A stretch of 64,000 nucleotides of DNA from an uncultured Clostridia bacterium. Its GTDB lineage: Bacteria > Bacillota > Clostridia > Christensenellales > UBA1242. The notes under the pieces were generated by a model. It searched no databases. It was not told the origin of the DNA and saw nothing but the letters and a program-made list of their open reading frames with translations. The translations under genes and the position numbers were made by a program. Shown here piece by piece: positions 52,601 through 60,816 of the stretch (positions are counted from its first letter, which is position 1; the number at the start of each line of letters is the position of its first letter). Location of the stretch: NCBI GenBank assembly GCA_934747385.1, contig CAKVGK010000001.1, forward strand, positions 1 to 64,000, given 5' to 3'.

Positions 52601-55600
52601 CCGTCTTTTAATGTCATAAACACGTTAGGTTCAACAGTTAAATTGTTGAAAGTTGCAAGCACCTCTTCCCCAACCTTAAATGTCACCACATAACTGCCAA
52701 CGTCCAAGGTTTTGCTTCCGTTTTCAGCAAACCTGTCTGCGTAATAGTCTGTTGTTGTGATAACAACATTATTTTCCATTTTGTAAATTGTGCAAGTTAA
52801 AGTTTCAGTTGAACCATCAGCCAATCTTACCTTAAATAACGCATTGGTTGCAAAATCCTCATTACCTGATTTTTGTTCCACAAAATTAATTTGTGTGCCT
52901 GCGTAAATTTTTGTCCAGTTGCTGTTTTTGTCCACCTGCCTGCTCGAGGAAAAGTCTATTTGAACGCTAATAGGGTTTGCTTCAGTTGCCATTCTAACAT
53001 TAAAGGAAACTGCAAGTCTTGTGTTCAAAAATTTATATTTAGTGAGTGTCCAATCATCATCAGCGCGTGAAATAGTAAGGACATTTTGTTCTCCCTCAAC
53101 AGTTTTTATTGTGTATGAAGTGATTGTGTTATTTTCGTCAGTTTCTGTTGCTATTTTCAAACTTTCACTGCCAGAGAAACTAAATTCCACATTGCTGATT
53201 TCAAGCAGTTTTGGCAAAGGTGTGCCAGTGGTGTCTTCTTTGCCTGCAAAGTATTTGTAATCAACGCCTTTTAAATTTTCATCACCGCTGTTGAGTTTAA
53301 ATACTTGTTTGTCTTTTGCCACAATTTGCAAAGTATTGCCATTGTTTGGCTTTGTGTAGGTGAAATAGCCATTTTCCTTGTTTGAGTCGTCAGTAGGGTT
53401 AACAACTGCGGTCACATTAACCGCCAAACTTTTGCTTAAGTTGCCACATGTAACAAACAAAGTGTGGCTGCCAACGGACAAATTGGCGTCTTTCAAACTT
53501 TCTATTGCTTTGCCTTCAATTGTGTAATTGATTGTGTTAGTTTTATAGTTTGGTGCAAGTTTAAATGTTGGAATGTCAGGTACAGTGTCAGAATTGCCAG
53601 GGTTCAGCACAAAGTCCGCAGTTCCATATTCATAAGTTTGTTCACCACTCACGCCTGCAACAGTGTATTTTAAAACATAGCCATAATCATATTCGCCATT
53701 AGCATTCGCCTTCATTGTAACATTGAGAACTGCATTTTCAAGTTCAACAACAACGATAGCCCCCTCATTCGACTTGAATTCAAGCAAAACATTTGTTGGC
53801 TGATTGCTTAAAGCAGAGATTAATGGAGAAGTTTTTTCCACACCACCAAAGTTGAATTTAATTGAATAGTTGTTTGCACTTTCCCTGCTGGAATCTGCCG
53901 TTTCAGCGATGCGGAATGTGACCACAATAACCCTATTTTCTGTGCTATTTTCAACTTTTGGGCTTAGATTTATGCTTTCAATTGTGAACATATTGTCGTT
54001 CGCAGCTTCTTCGCCACTTTTGTTCAGGAACAGAACATTAAAATAGTCCGCAATATTGCTTTGGTTTGCATTGAAAAGGTTTTCAATTAAGCCTTGAACT
54101 GAACTGCTTAAACTGATTTTGTAATCAAAACCAGCAACAAGATTTGGGTGATTATCAATTGTGTTGATTAAATTGCTTCCGTCTTTTGCACTGCTGTCTG
54201 TTGTAATATTGGAAAATTCCAATGTGTCTTTCACATTTTCTATATTGTATTTAACAAAAATGTTGATTTCGTTGTCGTTTGAGATATATGCCTTGTTAAG
54301 TTTGATTGTGTTTGCTTGTGAATTTTCTTGGTCTGTGATAACAAAATTTTCGGTGATTTTGTTGTTAACAATGCTGTTAATATAGTCTTCTGCTGTTGAG
54401 TTTTCAAAATCATTTTGCAATTGCAACATATAAAGTTTTGTTGAATTGCTTTTTGCGTCTTTATTTGCGCGGATTTTGTTCACGAACTTGTTGCCATAAG
54501 CGTAACCTACAAGAACATATTCTTTGCCATCTTTTGTGAATGTTATATTTTCCAAAACGTCAACATTATACAAGCCTTTCCCCTCATCTCCATCGCTGTT
54601 TTTTGGAGTTACAAGCACGCAAGCACGATAGCAACCTGAGTTGATTTTAACAACTCCATCAAAATCCAATTCACCAAAAGTTGGGTAAAATGCATTGCCA
54701 TTTTGTTGCTTTGTGTAAGCAATTTCAAGGTTATAAACTCGATTTGTGTTAACATATTCAAAATTCAAATCTCTTGCCTCAACGCTGGCCACGTCAAGTG
54801 AAGTTATGTAATATTCGCCTGTGCTGTTAACAACCAAAATGCCAAGCACAAGTTTTTCGTTCGTGTTTTGAATGTTAGGCTTGGACATAGCAACAATTTC
54901 AAACGCACGCTTATCCCCTCGTGTGCCAGAAACATAGTTTGCAGAATAAGCAAATTCTGTTTCCGTTGCAAGGCGGTAAGTTTTGGTGTTCATGTTGTAA
55001 ACAAAGAAATCAATAAAAGTGTTGCCGTTGTGAGAGTTTAAGCTCAATTTGTTTTCATTGTTTTCACCCTCAAAATCGCTTGGCGACAAACTTTTGAAAA
55101 GGAAATCTTCAATATTATTGGTGTTTATATAGTTAGAATTGCGCAATTCAAAGTTTGTCTCATCAAAACGCAAGCTTGTGTAAACGCCAGCACCTTTCAT
55201 GTAAAGCCCAAGATTGCTGTAACCCGGCTCTGAGTCGTTAAGCACTATGCCATTCTTTTCAAACAAATTGAGTGTCAAATTTGTGCCAACTGTGCCAATC
55301 TCGGTTATTTTTGTGCTTTTAACAGTTATGCTGAACTGGCTTGTTATCATTTGAGCCATTCTGTCGATATTATCTTCGTCTTGCCCAATATTTTGTAAAT
55401 ATTGTTCACGTTTTGCGTATGTTTCAAAAACCGCCATTTTAAACGTGTAAGTTTGCCCCGCCATGTTGGAAGCAACTTTGAACACAATTTTGCCTGTTTC
55501 GTTATTGTAGGTTAAGAAATCATATTGAGAAATACTGTTTTGGTCAATAAACTGCCAACCCTGTGGTTGAGTGAAATAAAAGTATTCCACAATTTTTTCA

Positions 55601-56304
55601 CCGCAGTTGGTTTTGCTCATAGGGTTCAATGCATATGTAGGGGTTGAAACTGCATTAAACATTAAACTTTCATCTAAGCCGAGGCTAATATCTGTTGTGT
55701 CAACGCCTTCCTTTTTAACAAGTTTAACATTTTCATCTGCCACGCCAGTGGTGTCAATTTTAACAGATTTGATTTTGCGGTCAATCCAGATTGTTAAGTC
55801 TTTGCCAATTTCTGTTCTGGTTTTCATGTTTTCGTCATGAGCGTAGCAATTAACTTTTCCATAACTTTCGCCAGTGAATTTTGCAACAGCTGGTTCAATC
55901 AATCTAAAATAGGTCGGTTCGTTACAATTGATTTTAAATCTTCCATTCGCTTCAGGTGTGAGAGGCTCACCAGATTGGTTGGTCAACTTTATCAAATTGG
56001 AATTATCCAAAACTGTTAACAAACAAGTTTTTTCAGTAACTTCATGCTCCTCGTTGGAATAGCCTTTCAATTCAAATGTAAAAGTTTCCTTACTCAATGA
56101 AAGTTCATTTTCACCGACAGCCACAGTTTGATATTCACCATTGTCAACCACAACTATTTCCTGCTCAGCAAAAACAAGTTGTTGTGGATAAACAACTGGT
56201 TTTTTAAATTTACCCATGATTGCCATAACACCAACAACCACTCCTGTAAAGCCAACAATGCTTGCAAGCACTATGCCAATTACTTTAAAAATTCTTTTTG
56301 CCAT
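46636..56304 (-). CDS. Giant membrane-anchored surface protein, 3222 aa
   Basis: One uninterrupted frame of 9.7 kb, 15 percent of the window. A basic start and one hydrophobic helix (about residues 5-29: IGIVLASIVGFTGVVVGVMA) look like an uncleaved anchor; everything after is predicted outside the cell. The protein is rich in Thr, Asn, Ser, Val and Lys and poor in Cys, with strand-turn patterns typical of stacked Ig-like or adhesin beta domains (TYTFKMAV, GYYFLFKITT, TFKLAPNY) but no clear unit repeat by eye, no enzyme motif, and no LPxTG or cell-wall-binding domain at the end (PPKEEQSSN). An adhesin or envelope-spanning scaffold is a guess. GTAGGGG precedes the ATG; the gene is monocistronic with its own terminator. 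Confidence 0.85.
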   Translation of the reverse strand: MAKRIFKVIGIVLASIVGFTGVVVGVMAIMGKFKKPVVYPQQLVFAEQEIVVVDNGEYQTVAVGENELSLSKETFTFELKGYSNEEHEVTEKTCLLTVLDNSNLIKLTNQSGEPLTPEANGRFKINCNEPTYFRLIEPAVAKFTGESYGKVNCYAHDENMKTRTEIGKDLTIWIDRKIKSVKIDTTGVADENVKLVKKEGVDTTDISLGLDESLMFNAVSTPTYALNPMSKTNCGEKIVEYFYFTQPQGWQFIDQNSISQYDFLTYNNETGKIVFKVASNMAGQTYTFKMAVFETYAKREQYLQNIGQDEDNIDRMAQMITSQFSITVKSTKITEIGTVGTNLTLNLFEKNGIVLNDSEPGYSNLGLYMKGAGVYTSLRFDETNFELRNSNYINTNNIEDFLFKSLSPSDFEGENNENKLSLNSHNGNTFIDFFVYNMNTKTYRLATETEFAYSANYVSGTRGDKRAFEIVAMSKPNIQNTNEKLVLGILVVNSTGEYYITSLDVASVEARDLNFEYVNTNRVYNLEIAYTKQQNGNAFYPTFGELDFDGVVKINSGCYRACVLVTPKNSDGDEGKGLYNVDVLENITFTKDGKEYVLVGYAYGNKFVNKIRANKDAKSNSTKLYMLQLQNDFENSTAEDYINSIVNNKITENFVITDQENSQANTIKLNKAYISNDNEINIFVKYNIENVKDTLEFSNITTDSSAKDGSNLINTIDNHPNLVAGFDYKISLSSSVQGLIENLFNANQSNIADYFNVLFLNKSGEEAANDNMFTIESINLSPKVENSTENRVIVVTFRIAETADSSRESANNYSIKFNFGGVEKTSPLISALSNQPTNVLLEFKSNEGAIVVVELENAVLNVTMKANANGEYDYGYVLKYTVAGVSGEQTYEYGTADFVLNPGNSDTVPDIPTFKLAPNYKTNTINYTIEGKAIESLKDANLSVGSHTLFVTCGNLSKSLAVNVTAVVNPTDDSNKENGYFTYTKPNNGNTLQIVAKDKQVFKLNSGDENLKGVDYKYFAGKEDTTGTPLPKLLEISNVEFSFSGSESLKIATETDENNTITSYTIKTVEGEQNVLTISRADDDWTLTKYKFLNTRLAVSFNVRMATEANPISVQIDFSSSRQVDKNSNWTKIYAGTQINFVEQKSGNEDFATNALFKVRLADGSTETLTCTIYKMENNVVITTTDYYADRFAENGSKTLDVGSYVVTFKVGEEVLATFNNLTVEPNVFMTLKDGTELTSETDHNLADIFTFNAYKDTKDSQPYGTDGNTNEIYTDIDLKTLEGAPADVANFNAETDIENLITLENGKLKIGVLKELNKTTECQLTIKYVGTNFKLFSAILKIKNNRSFTDDSNNQFMVNKDNLTAGFNLTGKSLTLKSIKVGDNSATAKDGKYIYTKNISAKQEVMAVYNFDGSDDGNNKFTYTKTITLIPYVPTTNSKKDTTETTSQNNAFNIVAGTNGVFESIDENIIKNIYISSVKVNCIENDTIITTQANDSVIGVGYLNGGSKEVLVKIGAIVGNSLNIEITYHIDYMGDDQVSYEYTHTLVVNNYLSIKEQYPYSDQTTQNDLYFMAKDTNNLDNLLEYAKHVGKDYTNTGNNIVSFAKGLNFEPVDMGQEIRFDRDDVLSIRRALVRNLNNENVIMNAAIAKVELVAYQNNQNVRLYVSGNYIQINGSKVKFTQSSDFSMGSNGYFLFKITTTSGNYCYYLIRLQKPKNNNEFKDFKIDNGELNSFVQAGTDESGKINIIPRLTGPSPAINTNLNTKLTDYSNLKFYLMGVGTVTSYELDNLTGLTELDIGRYSMINTTTDESGIATYKIDNPNTFQTIKVAIVYETNDFILVLGCCTTNISVDNLVANNVKTKEGELGHYTATIGNLEEITITTSVPESVSITLTGDTANYFNVVGNTIKSANGDEKIITINTNGSVQASCYATHNLAFIVEYKISNTTIFVEFTFAGVPVEQISDVTLGLFDKTTGFNTALDLSSRIGNYVGGLSATEGDNSLTIENKTITFSQDNSTQTHKIKLTFDKLFDLTTGAKLTREFNVSVYPAYSIEQTVGTNSNPAKATKNTDNQFNSNKGSSLEFTKTEYKPSESADALYVTYYIDGLSIYVASGYTLQISSAEHYNYVVSGDSVLESKDGHITIDGTTNNLNFVHTAQPKTIQLSINLMNGNDKLIERNGTNPVEINLFVTLPPTYSTLAATYAIEGSNHDNIASGTAINNILDTLFGTSKRMKLVLTTSSSSDDSTKDFNIEAMGFKDSKNPNYLQFILGDGLSLTEAGNVFNLKADSGITSQIQTWFRLTNLAGLESETYNICILPKAEKLVYHDDSDLIAENKQNYLEIHSAWDGNTQFASVVINDMDASVAYDYSAVSSQNIIAKLYDIRNNVFKIQGSVINYDEEKNVYTYSNGSYTVTFSLNSNREIVFNIERTAGASVLENALSISFTITTNSGVLCTMNFNIFNYNISSTDTDYYATETFQLGNLLSVKKADKTEENVTYDLLTDCGSYFVEGNSYSIKGTSNDLFVYKASNKTITTYQVPSTAQITAYIKISTSSTTIAIVQRVITIKRNVQFVIKDNPIQDPDSTLETTHNMTIGDSEFVSYSIKDSLELQFVKTGAEFSMNSNNTSITVDKVEVADYTSAKPNEYVTINGLTSLTFIKDFTGDVTLKLGFKTNFGFHYQYWTIHVTGCLTLKYRYTPTAAFESNGTAYNSGSEVTIVSTNETDQTSAMTVVSNNISEWRMTLGLAYKYLTYEEYAKVTSVNDFKNFSWTNATNNGAWPQFKTNLALVPQSSNENPVDYYVVYKMTYIYNKQGTTGGNTKICTNDYYAVYKVRNTATISVAPGVNTEIDVNGTTPNAVYSKADTTLNLFYYSETFNDGSVVTYLGGKKLRIKNTDYSNITIDGKKITAGEGENKHIIDYSSSVPTLKSDSTYSRTGYETYSISSMFECKYANMLEFINFIDTINSININGRKFTALTNSGGLFGVDLTAHNDDYLFQNTETVTLKVIAQNTEVFTFNDLTLTTSTTLSPKGSFWLSQIFQDGSYVTDYQIVGIGSPSSGWVNNASGAKVKNDNVSKFTVNKNTYTVKLVTFSGNGGTAKLCQLSADYYVLTGADYVYAVDYMSQGYSNCFRVQYKEGSDSSIDLTNVVVKFANNSTGALKKNPITLTSLGIQTKTEAELKGYKKDNSEAVVWSETYTTTYDGITMTVVVLFELPPKEEQSSN

Positions 56305-56778
56305 TTTCCCCTACCTAAATGCTTTAAAATTATTATCTTCAAATTGTCAGGAATTACACCAAAATGTGATAGTTTATTCACCATTTTTTCACACTTGCAA
56401 TTCGCCAAAAATTCGCCCAATAATTCAAAATATTACAAAAATATTATATATTTTTAAACCACTCATGTCAAACAAAATGATTGCTTTTAGATTTGCGTTG
56501 CTAAAAAATTAATTTTGTTTAAAACCAGAGAACAAAATTGCAATTTAAACAAAAAAAATTAAACCAAAATATTTAATTTTCGGCAACAAGCACGAATCAA
56601 AAATTTATATTTTTTGCGTTTCAATTTTGAAAAATTTATTAAAAATTTCAAAAAATCATTAAAAAATAAATAAAAATACGCAATTTTTAATGGTTTTTGC
56701 GTATTTTTTTAACATTTTAAAAATATTTTTAATTTTTTTGTTCAGGCAAACTTATTTCAGTTTTGTTTTTTACAATTT
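56305..56778. other. Gene-free AT-rich spacer
   Basis: About 470 bp between the giant gene and rsmA, nearly pure A+T in its right half. It contains one terminator (56672-56710) and must hold the promoter of the giant gene (start 56304), but no hexamer pair stands out from the background. No reading frame is convincing. Confidence 0.6.
56672..56710 (-). terminator. Terminator of rsmA
   Basis: AAATACGCAA pairs with TTGCGTATTT, with A and T tracts on both sides. Confidence 0.85.
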
Positions 56779-57564
56779 TTATTTATTTAATATTTTAAAT
56801 ATTTTAACAAAATTTTCAACACTGATTTGTTCTGGTCTAACAGTTAATGAATATTCAAAATTTAATAAAACATTTTCAAGTTTTTGTTTATCGTAAAAAT
56901 TTTTCAAATTATTGATTAAGGTTTTTCTGCGCATTGCAAATGCTTGATGAACAAAGTTTTTAAATCCTTCAAAATTTGTAATTTGATATTTTTGATTAGG
57001 CACAAGCAAACATAGCGCACTATCAACTTTTGGCGACGGAGTAAAACATTCTTTTTTAACAACACGTGGCACGCTAACATCAAAAACCGACTGCAAAATC
57101 ACACTTGTTATTCCATACTCTTTTGAATTTGGTTGAGCGCTAAAACGCTCTGCCACCTCTTTTTGAATAAGCACCAAAATGCTTTTAAATTTTTCAATGT
57201 GTTCAACCAATTTAAAAATTATTGGTGTGGTTATATAATAAGGTATATTTGCCACAACTCTTGCATTTGACTCTTCAAACTCATTCAAGTCAAAATCCAT
57301 AAAATCGCAAAACCTTATTTCCAAATTAGGATTTTGTTTTTGAACCTCATCAAGGCGTGGCCTCAAACTTTTGTCAATCTCAAACGAAACAACCTTTTTT
57401 GCGATTTTGCACAGTTCGTTTGTTAAAGTGCCAGCACCTGCACCAATTTCAAGCACAGTGTCGTTCGCTCCAGCAAGCCCATCTTTTACAATCGCGCGCA
57501 AAAGATTTGTGTCAAACAAAAAGTTTTGTCCTAAACTCTTTTTGTAATTTATTTTTTCTTCCAT
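56779..57564 (-). CDS. rsmA: 16S rRNA dimethyladenosine transferase RsmA (KsgA)
   Basis: A 261-aa methyltransferase that dimethylates two adjacent adenines in the 3' hairpin of 16S rRNA, a late checkpoint of small-subunit assembly. The KSLGQNFLFD start, SAM loop VLEIGAGAGTLT, acidic FEIDKSL, and the catalytic NIPYYITTP (N-I/L-P-Y) are all present, followed by the small RNA-binding domain with FAMRRKTLINNLK. A ribosome site AAAGGTGA precedes the ATG. Monocistronic, convergent to nothing and with a good terminator. Confidence 0.96.
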   Translation of the reverse strand: MEEKINYKKSLGQNFLFDTNLLRAIVKDGLAGANDTVLEIGAGAGTLTNELCKIAKKVVSFEIDKSLRPRLDEVQKQNPNLEIRFCDFMDFDLNEFEESNARVVANIPYYITTPIIFKLVEHIEKFKSILVLIQKEVAERFSAQPNSKEYGITSVILQSVFDVSVPRVVKKECFTPSPKVDSALCLLVPNQKYQITNFEGFKNFVHQAFAMRRKTLINNLKNFYDKQKLENVLLNFEYSLTVRPEQISVENFVKIFKILNK

Positions 57565-57669
57565 ATTTTCACCTTTTAAGAAAACTCAATTTTGCCATAT
57601 TTCAATTTTTAAGCTAGTACAAATCAACGAAACAATTTTATTTGTTTTTTTAAAAATTTTAATTTGTTG

Positions 57670-57698
57670 TTGACAAATTTACGTCATTTTGCTATAAT
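57670..57698 (+). promoter_or_regulatory. Consensus SigA promoter of a candidate small RNA
   Basis: TTGACA (57670-57675), exactly 17 bp, TATAAT (57693-57698): a perfect consensus with no protein gene behind it. Confidence 0.8.
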
Positions 57699-57704
57699 TT
57701 TTGT

Positions 57705-57772
57705 ATACTAAAGAAAAATTTTAACAAAAACACAAATGATGAACAGGTTGGCACACCCGCCAATCTTTTTTT
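57705..57772 (+). ncRNA. Candidate small RNA of about 68 nt
   Basis: Between the perfect promoter at 57670 and an intrinsic terminator (GGTTGGC with GCCAATC, then seven T, 57746-57772) lies a short A-rich transcript. The next promoter begins about 170 bp later, so this is not the valS leader. A 12-codon frame beginning with two ATGs (57736) runs into the terminator but has no ribosome site. I know no family that matches. Confidence 0.55.
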
Positions 57773-57940
57773 AAAACAAGTCAAATCAAATATTGCTCGC
57801 CACCAATTTATCAAAATTTTTATAGCCCTATTTACATTCCTATTATAATATATAGCCACCGTTTAGTCAATCACTTAAATTTGGAAGAAGCAGTCAAACA
57901 GCATATCTCCAAATTAAAAGATTAAAATTTTAACAAACAA

Positions 57941-57969
57941 TTGACTATTTTGTTTTAGTGTGTTAAAAT
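57941..57969 (+). promoter_or_regulatory. SigA promoter of the valS T-box transcript
   Basis: TTGACT (57941-57946), 17 bp, TG-T-TAAAAT (57964-57969, extended -10). Confidence 0.82.
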
Positions 57970-57975
57970 GGCAGT

Positions 57976-58216
57976 GAGAAACGATATAAAAGTTTGAGGA
58001 GTATTGCCAAAAACGCAAACAGAGAGGGTTGTCACCGGTTGAGAGCAACTTGTGAAGGTTATGGCAAGAAGGTAGCAAACAAGTTCAAGCGAAGAAGAAT
58101 AGTAGACCGCTTGCGTTGTGAAACATACGTTAGTTGAAATTGAGGAGCAATTTTTATTGCTTGAAGTAAGGTGGTACCACGATAATTTCGTCCTTGCAAT
58201 GCGCAAGGTTTTTTTA
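57976..58216 (+). promoter_or_regulatory. T-box riboswitch controlling valS
   Basis: The T-box sequence AAGGTGGTACCACG is at 58168-58181, followed by the terminator CCTTGC-GCAAGG plus seven T (58192-58215). The upstream part holds the long stem I with an AGAGAGGGTTGTCACCGG region; a GTA at 58072-58074 within GAAGGTAGC is a plausible valine specifier. Uncharged tRNA-Val would pair with the T-box bulge and prevent termination. Confidence 0.92.
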
Positions 58217-58251
58217 TTTTTAATTTAGCCTTGCAGACAAAAGGAGAATTT

Positions 58252-60672
58252 ATGTTAGAAAACAAATACAATGCACTTGAAACAGAAAAAAAGTGGCAAA
58301 ATTATTGGCAAGAAAATGGCATTTACAAATTTGATAAAGACAGCAAAAAGCCAACCTTTTCAATCGACACCCCACCCCCAACAGTAAGTGGCGAGCTGCA
58401 CATTGGTCACATTTCTGGCTTCACCCAAGCAGACATGATTGCCCGCTTTAACCGCATGCAAGGCAAAAACCTTTTTTACCCATTAGGCTTTGACAACAAT
58501 GGTTTGCCAACCGAACTTTTGGTTGAAAAGAAAAAGAATATCCGTGCCCACACTCTCCCACGTGAAGAGTTCACTCAAATTGCGCTTGATTTGGTTAAGG
58601 ATTACAACCAAGCATATCGTGACATGATGGTGCGCGCAGGAATGAGTTGTGATTTGTCACTCGGTTACAACACCATTGACCAACACAGCCAAAAAACAAG
58701 CCAAAAGTCATTTATTGATTTGGCACGCCGTGGCATTGCTTATCGTGAAGACAAACCAAGCCCTTGGTGCTGCAAATGCCGTACAAGCGTTGCAACAGCA
58801 GAGTTGGACGATAAAGAATTTGACAGCATTTTCAATTATTTGAACTTTAAACTTGCAGACGGCAGTGGCACAATCCCTATTGCAACCACTCGTCCAGAGT
58901 TTTTGCCTGCTTGTGGCGCAATATTTGTGAATCCAGAAGATGACAGATACAAACACTTAATCGGCAAAATGGTTAAAGTTCCACTGTTTGAAGATATTGA
59001 AGTTAAAATACTTGCCGACAGCAAAGTTGGCATAGACAAGGGCACGGGCATTGTTATGTGTTGCACATTTGGCGACCAAACTGACGTTGAGTGGTGGAAA
59101 GAATATCACCTCCCACTCAAACAAGCCATTGACGAAGGTGGTTATATGACAGAAATTGCCGGAAAATATGCTGGCATGAAGTCTAATGAAGCTCGTAAAG
59201 CAATCATTGAAGACCTTAAAGCACAAGGCTATTTATATAAGCAAGACCCAATCACCCACTCGGTTAAAGTTCACGAACGCTGCGAGCAACCTATTGAATT
59301 TTTATCTAAAAAACAATGGTTCATTCGCACTTCTACCCCAGAACTTAAACAAAAATGGACAGACCTTGGCAATGAATTAATTTGGAACCCAGAGAGCATG
59401 AAAGTTAGATACATGGCTTGGGTTGCAAACCTGAATCAAGACTGGTCAATCAGTCGTCAAAGATATTTTGGCGTTCCATTCCCAGTTTGGTTCTGCAAAA
59501 GATGTGGAAAACCAACCTTTGCAAACATTGAAGATTTGCCAGTTAACCCATTAACAAGCAATCCTAAATGCGCTTGCGAGTGTGGCTCAACCGAATTTAC
59601 ACCAGAAACCGACGTTATGGACACTTGGGCAACAAGTTCTGTTACCCCACAAATTAACTGTAATTGGGCAGAGGATGAAAAGGGTTGCGCTAAAAAAATG
59701 CCAATGGACATGCGTTTCTGCGGGCGTGACATTATCACAACTTGGTGTTTGCGCACTATTATTAAAGCTTATTATCATCAAGGCTGCCTACCATGGAAAC
59801 AATTAATTGTTAACGGCTGGGTTATGGCAGACAAAGGTGTTAAATTTAGCAAATCAAAGTCAAACAGCAAAATGAATTTGAACGATATGCTTAACAATTA
59901 CAGTGCAGACGTTGTGCGCTATTGGTGTGCAAATGGTGCTTACGGCCGTGACGTTATGTTTACAGATGAAGGTTTGAAAGACGGACTTAAACTCCAAAAC
60001 AAAATTTGGAATGCTTCAAAGTTTGTGTTGAGTTTCCTTTATGACTACACTCCTAAAAAGCCAGAGCAAATTTTGCCAATGGATAGATACATTATGCACA
60101 AATTTAACCAAGCATATGAAAAAACATATGATCTCTATAAAAACATTGAAATGGGTTATGCTAAAGATGCAATTGAAAAATTCTTCTGGTCTTTCTGTGA
60201 CAACTACATTGAAATTGCAAAGAACCGCTTATACAAACCAGAAGTTTATGGCGAAGCTGCAAAAGAAAGTGCTCAATGGGCATGCTACAATGTTTTGCTT
60301 GGCATGTTAAAGTTGCTTGCAATCACAATGCCACATATCACAGAAGAAATTTATCAAGACTATTTCCGTCAATTTGAAAAAACCGAAAGCATTCACTTAA
60401 CCACCCTTGCCCCAATTAAAATTGACAATGAAAATAACATTATTGAAAATGGCGACCTGGTTGTGGACATTGTTTCAAAGGTTCGTCAATTCAAAAGTGA
60501 AAACAAGTTGAGTTTGAAAACAGAAATTGAAGACGTTACAATTTTAACCAACAAAACTGATTTTGTTGAAAGTTGTGCAGCCGACATTAAAGCCGTTTGT
60601 TCAATCCGTAATTTAAAAATTGAGCAAGGCGAATTTAATGTTGCCATTGGAAAAATTGTTGAAAATCAATAA
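58252..60672 (+). CDS. valS: Valine--tRNA ligase
   Basis: An 806-aa class I synthetase. The HIGH region reads PPPTVSGELHIGH (the P-P-P-x-V-x-G form is specific to ValRS), the KMSKS loop reads KFSKSKSN (FSKSK), the editing domain has TTRPEFLPACGAIFVNP, and zinc-type cysteines occur at WCCKC and WFCKRCGKP/CACECGS. At about 806 aa it belongs to the shorter ValRS type found in archaea, some Clostridia and Rickettsia and has only a short C-terminal arm. AAAGGAG precedes the ATG at 58252. Regulated by the T-box leader; ended by a strong terminator. Confidence 0.95.
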   Translation: MLENKYNALETEKKWQNYWQENGIYKFDKDSKKPTFSIDTPPPTVSGELHIGHISGFTQADMIARFNRMQGKNLFYPLGFDNNGLPTELLVEKKKNIRAHTLPREEFTQIALDLVKDYNQAYRDMMVRAGMSCDLSLGYNTIDQHSQKTSQKSFIDLARRGIAYREDKPSPWCCKCRTSVATAELDDKEFDSIFNYLNFKLADGSGTIPIATTRPEFLPACGAIFVNPEDDRYKHLIGKMVKVPLFEDIEVKILADSKVGIDKGTGIVMCCTFGDQTDVEWWKEYHLPLKQAIDEGGYMTEIAGKYAGMKSNEARKAIIEDLKAQGYLYKQDPITHSVKVHERCEQPIEFLSKKQWFIRTSTPELKQKWTDLGNELIWNPESMKVRYMAWVANLNQDWSISRQRYFGVPFPVWFCKRCGKPTFANIEDLPVNPLTSNPKCACECGSTEFTPETDVMDTWATSSVTPQINCNWAEDEKGCAKKMPMDMRFCGRDIITTWCLRTIIKAYYHQGCLPWKQLIVNGWVMADKGVKFSKSKSNSKMNLNDMLNNYSADVVRYWCANGAYGRDVMFTDEGLKDGLKLQNKIWNASKFVLSFLYDYTPKKPEQILPMDRYIMHKFNQAYEKTYDLYKNIEMGYAKDAIEKFFWSFCDNYIEIAKNRLYKPEVYGEAAKESAQWACYNVLLGMLKLLAITMPHITEEIYQDYFRQFEKTESIHLTTLAPIKIDNENNIIENGDLVVDIVSKVRQFKSENKLSLKTEIEDVTILTNKTDFVESCAADIKAVCSIRNLKIEQGEFNVAIGKIVENQ

Positions 60673-60745
60673 AATTTAAAATAATTGTTATAATTGAATT
60701 TTAATTGAAAATTTTAAAAAAATATTAAAAAATTATTGAAAATGC

Positions 60746-60776
60746 AAAAAATGCAGGCAAAAACCTGCATTTTTTA
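60746..60776 (+). terminator. Terminator of valS
   Basis: AAATGCAGG pairs with CCTGCATTT, with six T following and A tract before; can also end groEL from the other side. Confidence 0.88.
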
Positions 60777-60816
60777 ATATTTTTGAGGAGAAAAATAAAA
60801 TTTTTAAAAATTAAAT

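Noticed and set aside
57736..57774. 12-codon peptide frame inside the candidate small RNA
   Set aside because: No ribosome site, and the frame runs through the terminator stem and T tract; kept only as a remark.
57955..58206. Minus-strand frames over the valS leader
   Set aside because: They are antisense to the T-box RNA, whose conserved sequence and terminator explain the region.
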